A stretch of DNA of 64,000 nt from Amoeboaphelidium protococcarum (lineage: Eukaryota; Aphelidiomycota; Aphelidea): assembly GCA_023515745.1 (NCBI GenBank), contig JALECJ010000020.1:248001-312000 (forward strand), in the 5' to 3' direction. Shown here in pieces: positions 35,084 through 45,497 of this stretch. The number at the start of each line of letters is the position of its first letter. Within the stretch, counting starts at the first letter, position 1. Made by a program: the position numbers and the translations under genes. Below the pieces are notes generated by a model. It did not search any database. It saw only the letters and a program-made list of their open reading frames with translations, and had not been told where the DNA came from.

Positions 35084-36685
35084 TCACTTTTTCTGGCACG
35101 AAATGAATTCCTTCTTAAAAGGAGTGCTCGATAATCCCAAAGACTCTACCACGGTGTAGAATTCGTCAGTTCTCTTGTTAAGAAAGAAGCATACTCTTGA
35201 CTTTAATTCTCTCAGGACCGTCTCCACCTTCTTTACAGATTCTTCATACTCCAGGTCACTGCCCATGTCTTATTGCGCATATTAGTCGTAATCTGCACGC
35301 AGCTATTCCACAATGTACTTTCGAATGTGACGCGGATGGAACTTTTCAATTAGATCCTATTATGCAATGACGCTGTCACTTAGATGAATGCCAACGAATT
35401 TTAGTACTTTACTTACACCATTCCAGGCATTGCTTCCATCGATGGATGAAGCTGGTAAGATCAGCCAGTTTTTAGGATTTGGGAAAAACTTTAACCATAA
35501 TTTTATCTAATCAGCATAAATGGACCGCCCCAGATACGCACCTTCTAACGCCATATGCAAATGGATAACATCATGTTCCATCAGCTTAGAGTCGGCATTT
35601 ATCTTTAGAGATTGGGGCAGCATACACCGAACTGTGGTGTCCTTCATCATGTCCTTGACCGAGTCTGGTGTGGGAACACCACTAAGAACAGGTCTGGCAA
35701 TCTGATAACATTTCTCCAACTCTAGAGTCTCCTTTATGAACACATCCCTCATCTTTTGAGCAAAATCCATAGCCAACTCTGCCACTTTACGCCGTCTGAG
35801 TTATACGGACTTTCCAGCAGCTTCAACCAACTGAATGAAACAATCTTACGTGCTCCATGCAGACTGAGTGTCACATGTGGTCGCCTACCACTTCATGTTG
35901 AATGCGGAGACTGCTCTTTCGTATGGATCTCTTACCAACACTACAATTTTGGCTTATGGTACGAAGAGAGATGCAAAGAACGGTGCTAATGGATTAGCCA
36001 AGTAATTTGGTACAGCTTCACCACGAATTTGTTCATCACCATTTAAGCAGCTCACGAACTGGGAATCATACCATTCAAACATGCCATTTAAATCTTCCAC
36101 ACCACTGGGCACCCAATAGCCGTCGTGATACTTGCTGTAGTTTTTCGCAGTAAGCATAAGCGGTAGAATGGCACTGAACACGTCCAACTCTTTACGGAAT
36201 TGCGGCATTGATACCACACTGCCACCGACGCTACTGCTCCTCTCAGACTAGTACTTTTGGACATCTTACAGGTAGGCACTAATGGAAGACGTTCCGCTCT
36301 TCTGTGCGCCAATGATCAGGAAACGTGTGGGACATTGCATACGATAAGACAGACTGCTGTGGTTCAACATTTATGCAAAATTCTGAATTAAAAGAGGCAG
36401 ATCTTGACCTGTGCTTTGTAAACTAGTCTTAAACTCCAGCACCTTCTAGCGGTAATCATCATCTCCATCATCGCTAATACCATAGTTTCTCCTTTTGAAA
36501 GCTATTCTACTATTCTAGACAACACGGTCACCACCCTCAGAGGGTCCATGTTGATCCACTTCGCGACCATGAAACAAGGCCTTACCATACTGACTGAGAG
36601 AGCTCCTACCTACAAGTAGTACCAGGAGAAAGCTTACGAATAAAATTATTTTAATCACCGTCAAAGCTCGTCTTTTTATAGCCAT
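35084..36685 (-). CDS. Type II membrane sulfotransferase, 533 aa
   Basis: Transfers sulfate from PAPS. Single exon, ATG 36685, TGA 35084-35086, 534 codons. Residues 1-10 are basic, followed by a signal-anchor (ALTVIKIILFVSFLLVLLVG) and a Ser/Gly stem, a Golgi type II layout. The PAPS 5'-phosphosulfate loop is FLIIGAQKSGTSSISAYL (about residue 130) and the 3'-phosphate site is KIVVLVRDPYERAVSAF. The remaining region is long, with inserts relative to heparan-type sulfotransferases. Together with the GT14 enzyme elsewhere in the window it suggests sulfated surface glycans. The acceptor is unknown. Several Gln come from TAG. Confidence 0.88.
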
Positions 36686-36915
36686 TACGGTAATTAAGTG
36701 GGCGAAAGTAGTGTCTCTATGCTTTTATGCATAGGTAGCGATCGTGACTAAAGGGCTGAACACAACGCTCGCATGATATGGAAGTTTCAACTTTACTCAG
36801 CCACACTTCAATTCGACTTGCAATAGGAAGATATAGTAATGTAAATATAAGTATAAAGCTTATCAAAAGGCAAGATTTATATCTGTGTAAGTCAAAAAGC
36901 GCGATCAGTATTAAA

Positions 36916-38031
36916 TCATGAAGTGTATTCAGATGGCATAATGTCACCTTCAATGCCAGCGATAAGGTTTCTCACAGCCAGATCTGACATCATCTCGCGC
37001 GTCTAAATCGTAGCACTACTGATATGCGGTAATATCAAGACTTTCCCATTATCGATCATACCGATTAGAGGATGATCACAGGGTAGAGGTTCAGGGTCAG
37101 TCACATCCAGAGCAGCTCCAGCAATAGTTCCCTTTTGCAGAGCTTGTACCAGACTGTTAGTGTCCACAATTCCACCCCTTGCGCAATTAATCAGGACAGC
37201 ACTTGATTTCATGAGGGAGAAAGCCTCGCTGTTAAACACCTGGCGAGTTTTATCATTGAGGGCACTAGTAATGATCACCAAATCTGATTTCTACAATAAC
37301 TCAACAAAATCCACTTTTCTCACTTCATTCAACTGGAAATACTAGCCGATAGTCTTGAGTCGTTCTTCGACATTCTACTTGCTCCAATACGTACATTCAT
37401 CAACTTTAGTTGCAGATTGTTGGTTAGTATCAGCACCAGAGCCAGCATCAAAGTCGCGGTTTAAAGACAACGATGATGAAGAGTCGGTGTATAAGATACT
37501 ACCCACACCGAAAGCCAGCAATCTTTCAGCCGCAGCTTACCCAATTCTTCCCATACCAAAGATTCCAACAGTGATTCCAGTCAACTGATGACCACACATC
37601 CAAGTAGGATCGAACGAGCTAAATGACGCGGTGGTAACACTCTTCACAGCCTCCACGAATCGACGATAATGAGCAAGTAGAAGAGCGACACACAGGTCAG
37701 CACAAGCATCTGTCAGAACATCAGGTGTATATCCAACTCGAATATTAGCATTTGGTCCACGCTAAAACTGAATATGATCAACACCAACACTCAGGGAAGA
37801 GACAACCTTCAATTGAGGACCACACTCGCGTATCAGCTCATCATCAATCTTATCGTTAATTACACACAAAAGACCGACGGCTCCATTCACCTGTCTGAGT
37901 AGTTCACTTCTGCTCATTGCACAATTCGCCGTGTGTTGAACCAAATCATAGCGATCCCTCAGCGATTCCAACTTGTTCTAAGCCTATGGTGTAAGCCTGC
38001 GCGTAACTACAATTTTCTACTTGGATGACAT
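36916..38031 (-). CDS. GRHPR: Glyoxylate/hydroxypyruvate reductase (D-2-hydroxyacid dehydrogenase), 371 aa
   Basis: Reduces glyoxylate or hydroxypyruvate with NAD(P)H. Single exon, ATG 38031, TGA 36916-36918, 372 codons. Matches animal GRHPR from the start (KIVVTRRLTPQAQNKL) through LKVVSSLSVGVDHI, RVGYTPDVLTDACADLCVAL and the Rossmann loop GIFGMGRIGQAAAERL (Gln165 is TAA). It continues with INCARGGIVDTNSLVQAL (catalytic Arg), ALDVTDPEPLPCDHPL (Glu) and LILPHISSAT (His), ending AGIEGDIMPSEY. A Ser-rich insert of about 45 residues follows the Rossmann loop (SSSSLSLNRDFDAGSG...), absent from the animal enzyme. Shares a 225-bp divergent promoter with the TBC gene. Confidence 0.93.
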
Positions 38032-38255
38032 TACTCTCGTGCAGTTGATTAAACGATTCTCTTCACCAATAAATCTCACCAAGCCGATCTCGCTCACTCT
38101 CTTTCCCCTTTGAAAGATTCTTCAGCGAGATCAGTCAGAGATTAGTGATTACTGAGAGGGAGCACCTGGTAATTTTCTAATCTATCTTATTTTATTATTA
38201 GTATTCTACTCTACTCTATTCTCTGTATAATAAAGTATAAGAAAGCTGTGAATAT

Positions 38256-40052
38256 ATGTCAGGACATCAATTGCAGTAGTGGAGGTAGAGCTGTCTCGCT
38301 TGCTAGAATATACCTGGTGTTGGCATAGCCACCCTCTGGCCGTGTCTATTCGGAATAGATCTGAAGCAGAAGCGTGCATAATACCGTAAAACTAAGAGCG
38401 AACCTAATGAAAGATTATCTAATGATAGCGATGCTAATGCTATTGACGATCCGCTATCTGATGACATTTCATCTAAATGGAATATGCAGCATCAGCATGA
38501 TCAACTCCGTGAGACTATTCTACTGGACGTGACCAGGACATTTCCCGATTTCAATTTCTTTCGGCTGGATTCAACTCATCAATTGATGGTCGAGATTCTG
38601 TTTACATGGTGTATATTGCGATATAGTAACAATGATAAGGATATCGCTGGTAATAGCAGTGATTATAATGTTGTTGATAAAGATTTTGGGTATAGACAAG
38701 GTATGCATGAGATTCTGGCACCTATTCTATTTCATCTAGATTTGGAGCAGCGTGTCGCGGGTGAGGGTGATGAGGCTTTAGATTTAGAAGCTGATGGTTA
38801 TGTTCTATTTGATTAGCTGATGAAAAGTTTGTGTCCGCTCTACAATTATCATAATAACAATCAGACATCTCAAGTGAATTCTTAGTTTTCTACTAGAAGT
38901 AATCATAATGCTTTGAAGGGAGACATTGAAGTTGAACATTTACCGTTCTAGAATTCAAAAAATGGTGGTGGTATTAGTAAATAGAGAACTTTATTACTTG
39001 AGACATGTGATCGAATTTAGAATTAGTATCTGCGCCTACTTGATCCTGAACTTTATCAAGTTTTACTTTAAAATTTGATTGAACCTTCGATTTACATGAT
39101 TCGATGGTTGAAGTTGCTATTTGGACGTGAAGTATCATTTGAATTAATTCCCGCTCTATGGAGTGCTTTGATAGCTGATAATTGCTCTAATCTATTGAGT
39201 CTTAGTGAATGGATTTGTATCTCTTTAATACTGATCAATCGAGATGCATTGATTTAGTTTAGAGATGATCAGATTATGGTTATGCAGATTCTGATGAAGA
39301 GTAAAGAAGTGTTGGATGTCGAGTTATTGGTTTAGAATGCTCTAATGTACAGAGATTAATACTAATCACTTGACAAGACCAAGGTCAAGTCTATAGATTA
39401 TCAACCAGCCGCTGAGAGGCGAAAGCCCGTGTAATAGTAATAAGAGTAGTCGTAAGGTAGAACTGATGTTTGGCAAAGTACCTAAGATTTGCTGTAAAAG
39501 GCTGTAAGAAAGACATTGGTAGAGCCTTTGTTATTGGGAGGTTCACGAAATACTGTGCCTGGTAAAGCTGCGCTGTCTGATGGATACGCATCTGCTGCCA
39601 TTGAGCGTCTTTAATTGTAACCATCTCCTCCGATAGATGCACGAAGTACTACACATAATCTCAGAGTTGTAAACCCAGTTATTGTGTAAGATGGCTGTGA
39701 TCAATTGCGATCGTAGATTGTGGCAGTGGAGTAGATTGTTCAGGATATTCGAATTGGTTCTGATAAAAAGTAGATCATTGCTGATTTAGAAAGTCATTGT
39801 ACATCATTGAAATCAATTTTGCGTACTTTATCTTCTGAGGGAGACGATGATAGTGCTAGTGAGGGTGTATCACATTAGAATGGCAGTGTTGGATCTTCAA
39901 TGCCATTCAAAACTGCTTTATCTTCTCCAAATAATGGGTTAAAGAAGTAAAATGGCGGTGTTTATCCAAGTTCGATCGAGGATATAACGAGAGAAGTGAA
40001 CAGCAAGACTAGCAATTCTACTGTCAAATCAAGACTGTTCAACTTACTTTGA
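38256..40052 (+). CDS. TBC-domain Rab GTPase-activating protein, TBC1D5-like, 598 aa
   Basis: Single exon, ATG 38256, TGA 40050-40052, 599 codons. The TBC domain starts at about residue 15 (NIPGVGIATLWPCLFGIDLK). It has the arginine finger in DVTRTFPDF (Arg94) and the glutamine finger in GYRQGMHEILAPILF (Gln148), both needed to stimulate GTP hydrolysis. DGYVLFDQLMKSLCPLY and the C-lobe (MIRWLKLLFGREVSFELIPALW) follow. The sequence order DVxRTFP...GMHELLAPI is that of TBC1D5, a retromer- and autophagy-linked RabGAP. The last 250 residues are low-complexity and Gln/Ser-rich. It ends tail to tail with DHX34, only 64 bp away. Confidence 0.87.
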
Positions 40053-40116
40053 TAGTAGCCGTATTACATACATTTTGTAGAATAGAGATACAAACTTTAT
40101 TATGTCATTCAAATTC

Positions 40117-43100
40117 TCATTGTTAACATGACCGCTTGTGCTTTAAAATATCCACAGGTTTCAAGTAGAGAAGTTACTTGCAACTAGAGCACTGATACTC
40201 TCGACATCCTTTCGGTACACCAGTAATAGTTGGCTACTATTAAGCACCTATCTCCGATACAACTTACTGATCACCAACTTTCGTCTCTGGCTATTACTAC
40301 TGCGACTGCTAAAGTTATTGATTTGATTGACATTACACCAAGTGCTTCTAAACAAACTATTCTTAAACCATATAATCTTTGAGGCATATGGGACAAGTCC
40401 AAGCAAATCGAGAATTCGCCATTTGACCAATTTGGCTCGTTGTGTCTACATTTGCTTTAGCGCGTTTACTCTTCTTGGTAGACTATGACTAGGATTAAGA
40501 CCCATTACTTTTCAAATCACCGCTACCACTAACAATGAGAGGAAACTGAAGTGTGCCATAATTAAGGTATTCTGTCACACGATATCCATATTTCAGAGCT
40601 TCTGGATTGCAAATCTGTTATAAAACTTACATCACTTCTTTTGACGGGCAATCAGACGGATAAAGGAGATCAGTATCTTAAGGCCGCAATATATCCACCG
40701 AGTACTTGACCTTCTTTCTCTCCATCATCACATCCATAGCCATAAATCTATCCAGTATTGACAATAAATCTTGTAATTATACTTTACTCCGTTTATCCCA
40801 AGATTTCAGGTGTAAATCTAACAGCTATTGTGGTAGATATGAATAAATTTCCTGAGGAATGGGATCAATTTAAGAACGCTTTTACATCGAGAATGCACCA
40901 CTATAAACCTAGTTAATCTTGATTTGAGACAACTTCTCATCTGTCAAGCTCTATAAACAGGTTCGAGCCTCATTAGTTAATTGCAATAGTTTCAAGACGC
41001 ATTCACGAATGTTCAATCGATTCTACTCCAATTAATCCACATCCACTATAGATTAGCCATTCATAGGACGATCATTCATAAAAGTGACGATAATCCATTC
41101 ATCAAATACGACATGAGATAGGGCAGTATTAGTATCGATGCTCTGACAGAATAGGAGCAGAGTTTATAATGCAGCAGCTTTGTATACATTTACCAAAAAC
41201 GGGCGCTTAGTCTCCAGGACATTAAGATAACACAGAATTTCATGTTATGCTTGCTAATTAGGAAAGTGTTGCTGATATGATGATCTTTCATCTTTGGGAA
41301 AATTGTCCGAACTATCCACCTACTGAGTGTGATCGACATCCATTGCAGCCAAATCAACGTTGCCCTCTTCAGCATTCATTGAAGATAAATCGCTATTGCT
41401 ATTGACACTTTATTATTATTAAACGGACTTGCCAGTACTAGTAGGAGCACTCAACCGCATGGGAGCAGTATTATCTTGAGCAAATGTTCCACCAGGATGC
41501 ATGACTAGCCGCTTTCGATGCTGCGAGTGATAAACGCGATTCTGTAAACTTCTCGCCGCATTTCCACTATCCGGAATGGCAATATTAGGATACAATCCAC
41601 TTGATAACACAAACTTCAATATATTCACACTCTCCTCGGTAATAGTATTTTTATCATAACGATTCAAATCTTGAGCATACTTGTCCACATTTAACTTGTA
41701 CGCGAATTCCAGCGAATGATAATCTTCAGCCTCAAGCTCAGCATCCGCATCAGAGGAGTTTTCATTCTACTGTCTATTATTCCAATTATCTCCAACTTCT
41801 CCTTCATCCTCCTTTGCCGCAGACTGTTATACCAGTGAGGAGGATGACTATCTGGAAGCATATTTCTACCTTTACATCAAACTCTACAGGATACGCTTCT
41901 CCGTATTTTGTCGCTGATACTTGTCTCGAACATTTAGATAAGTTCTCAAAATCTGTCTATACTAATGGACCAATTTGGATATCTCATACAATCGGTACTC
42001 ATTAACACCATTACGCTTACACCATTTCTGACTGGTGGTGGATGAATTCTAATGTTTTGTACTCAACCACTGAATATAAACATTAAGCAGTGTAAATGGA
42101 TCTCCGTGCAGAGAGTAGAGAGATGATCTACTGGCAACCTATTCCGGAGTCAAATCAGCGGCGTTGAGAAGTGGCGACTATTAAAGAGACAGAGCGGCGG
42201 CCATGATCAGCACAGGCTCCACCACGTCAAACACCGAGCTCATCAGAAGCATTTTACCAATAATGACATCCACGGGTAGCATGGCGAGCATGTGCCCAAT
42301 CGGTGTCAATTGACCGACTGAATCCAGAGCATCAACTCCATGCAGCAGCTTTAATGAATAATCTATATGATCAATAGGCGGTGGCTCCACAAACTAAAAA
42401 TTATACGGATCAATCCCAAGATCCATCTTTTTCATGCTCAAAATCACCTGGTCGAGGGATACTCTCATAATCTCTGGCACTGTATACTCATTCAACCCAT
42501 CATACTCTTCCTCAGAGTACAAGCGAAAACAATATCCACTCTGAGTTCTACCTGCTCTACCAGCTCTCTACTTTGCCGAGGCTTGAGATATCCAAAACTC
42601 TGATAATTTAGACAGACGGCTCTGCAAGTCATAATCCATCTCCCTCGCAGTACCAGAATCAATGACGAATCGCACACCATCTATAGTGATACTAGTCTCT
42701 GCAATATTAGTGGAAATAATGCATTTGCGGGCACCAGGTGGACACTGGACAAACACCTTATCTTGATCCGAGATTGATAGGGCACTGTGCAACTTCAGCG
42801 GAATCCACACGCCATTCTCATCAGCGTACTATTTGACTTTATTAAACAGTTTATTAATCTCTGCCACACCAGGCAAGAATATCAACAAATCACCACTTTC
42901 ATCAATGGGAACCTCTGATTCAATCCATTTAAGAATCTCCAAGTAATGATTAGGATCAAAAGTTTTATTCTGGGCTGGTATAGACTCTGGAATCCGCTAT
43001 GATCGTCTTTATTATATCAATTTCCTATCTGTCAACTGCGCATCCTCAGTTTAGTCACCTGGTGCCAAGTACAAAATATCTACTGGGTGCAATCGACCAG

Positions 43101-44043
43101 GAACTTCAATCAAAGGCGCATTATCAAAATACAACTGGAATAGCTCTGCATTGATAGTGGCAGACATTAAAATCACCTTCAGGTCCTTCCGCTTCTGACA
43201 TATCAACTTTATAACACCAAGAAGAAAATCACAATTCAAGTGACGCTCATGCACCTCGTCTATAATCACAACATTGTACTGAGATAGTAAAGGATCCCCA
43301 TAAATCTGCTTAATCAAAATACCCTCAGTCACGAACAGAATCTGAGTAGCCTCCGATCTATCACTCTCAAATCTGATCTGAAATCCAACCTCAGACTATA
43401 AAGTGCTCATACATTCATACTAGACGCGTTTACACAGAGACATGGCGGCAATTCTACGTGGCTGCGTCACTACAATTTTCTCAAATCCAGCCTCGCGGAT
43501 ATACTGCGGTACCTGAGTACTCTTACCAGCGGCAGTCTGAGCACTGATTACACATACTTAATTCTCTTTAATCATATCGATGATCTATTACCTGTACTAA
43601 AAAATAGGCAAATTACGTCTACACTCTGCAATCGAGTCTCTACTCTCCTGAAGCTGCTCCATCTTGAACTCTTTATAGAGATCCAAGCATTACCGGACGC
43701 GTTCCATCTCAGTCTGAGGCACTTTGACTATCACATCTGCCGGTCCCTGGTGGTCATCAGATAAATTCTACAGATAGCGTTCGTAAAACTCTTGAAACTC
43801 GTAATACTCGGCAGAATTATATTTAATCTCAGACTGTTGGGATTAAAATAGTTCTCTATCTATCTGTTAAGACCAAGGCATCTAGTCTCCTTTCATCCAC
43901 TAGCGCTTCCTTCGTTCCCTTTAACGTCCAGTGATGATGTTTGGTGTTGTTGTTCTACTCCCAGTTTATGCATCCTATTTCACCTTGATGTACACTTTTG
44001 ATCCATCTGGCAGATACCTAAATTCTTACTATTAATCCTCCAT
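40117..44043 (-). CDS. DHX34: DHX34-like DEAH-box RNA helicase, 1308 aa
   Basis: Single exon, ATG 44043, TGA 40117-40119, 1309 codons. Codons 4-6 are TAA, TAG, TAA. Helicase motifs: LPIFQYRQQIIDMI, P-loop AQTAAGKST (residues 168-176), [22 protein letters not shown] (motif II), [26 protein letters not shown] and [18 protein letters not shown]. The helicase-associated region ([20 protein letters not shown]) and DHX34-specific block [14 protein letters not shown] follow. The C-terminus has two Cys/His clusters (CPICLKDY...HLVQC and [20 protein letters not shown]) like the DHX34 tail. DHX34 promotes nonsense-mediated decay by acting on UPF1/SMG1. The first glycine of the Walker A motif is Ala here. 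C-terminal 450 residues are strongly Gln-rich through TAA/TAG. Confidence 0.92.
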
Positions 44044-44249
44044 TTTATTATTGAAATATGAAAACTTTCTAATTACAGTACTAGATTTATGGTTTTAAAA
44101 GCGACAAGAAGGAGACACATGGGGAAAGAAGATGGACAGATCTCTCTCTGGTCGTTTAGATTATCTACAAAATAACTCCAAATCTTATATCGATTAACAA
44201 ATATCTATTTATTAAAATAACAGAATATATACAGTACGTACACACAAAG

Positions 44250-45303
44250 TCAAAAGTCTATAAATGCGGCACCATAGGCATCTGGGGAATTGTCGCCAAT
44301 CTCCTGCGCGATGTCCACTTCTTCATACTTGTCAAAGTTGCGAGTATCACCGGCATGTTAGACATTGGGCCGAAACGGTGCTGCAATCTGCCGAGCTTCA
44401 AGACGCGAGAAATCGATCGACTTGAACCATTTGTGTTTCTTCACCTCCTCTGATCCACCGCGAAGATTTCCCAACCGCTTACTCTTGTCCGTGAGCAGTC
44501 GTTTCACCAAATCTTTCGCGTCCTTCTCAATCCAGTCGGTCCACGCAATGCGGCCGTCGAGAATCTTCTAGTAAATGCCCATTGGAGAATCGTCAAGGAA
44601 TGGCGGGAATCCGTTGATCATTTCGTAGATCAACACGCCAAACGACCACCAGTCCACGGCTTTCCCATGACCAGAACTTTAAATAATTTCAGGCGGAAGA
44701 TATTCTACAAAATTACTGATAATTTCATTTAAAAAATGATGATGATGAGCATATAGGTGAATATTTCATCAAACAGCAAAACTTACCTGGAGTTCCACAT
44801 ACTGTCCATGTTCGATCAAGCACAACTTTGGCGAAACCAAAATCTGCAATTTTAATGTGTCCCTCAGAGTCAAGCAGCAAGTTCTCTGGCTTCAAATCTC
44901 TATAGACAATAGACTTTGAGTGAATATATGCAATGGCACTAGCTATCTCTGCTGCATAAAATCGAGCCACTTCATTACTGAAACGGCCAGCCCGTCGAAG
45001 ATGAGAGAACAAATCTCCTCCTGGTACATACTCTAGCAGAATATAGACATTACGAGAGTCTTGAAAGTTGGCCATCATGTTCACTATGAATGGATGGCGC
45101 AGCATTGTCAGCACACTCTTTTCCGACTTGATATGTTCCACTTGTTTCAATCTGATAATTTCCGATTTCTTCAATATTTTAAGAGCGTAATATTATGTGG
45201 AGTGAATTACAAGCATGACTCGACCAAAAGTCCCTGTTCCCAATGTGGACACATACTAAAAGTTATAAGGATTAAGCGGAACAGCCGCAGCAAGAATATC
45301 CAT
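44250..45303 (-). CDS. cAMP-dependent protein kinase catalytic subunit-like AGC kinase, 323 aa
   Basis: Exons 45303-44787 and 44704-44250 on the minus strand; the 82-nt intron (TGTAG acceptor) falls within the Glu codon of CGTPEYLPPE; 324 codons, TGA stop. Gly-loop GTGTFGRV (22-29), ATP lysine K42, HRD region YRDLKPEN with Asp136, DFGFAK with Asp154, and activation loop [10 protein letters not shown] with Thr167 as the PDK1-type site. The peptide-binding [14 protein letters not shown] and the C-terminal FIDF (FxxF hydrophobic motif ending the protein) are those of PKA-C. At 323 aa it lacks the long N-terminal A-helix of animal PKA. The catalytic residues are complete, so an active kinase is expected. 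Confidence 0.93.
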
Positions 45304-45497
45304 AAGCAATTAAAGAGATTTGAATCAATTATATGCGTCTATCAATGTTTGAAGAGCTAATAACAATCAGTTTGATATTGAAACAGAAAACAAAGAGAAA
45401 ACAATCCACCTTGAAAGTAAGTAAAGGCCCTGTAAAATAAAATAATAAGTAGAATAAATTTTCTATATATCAAATCAGCAAACCAAAAAATACATTT

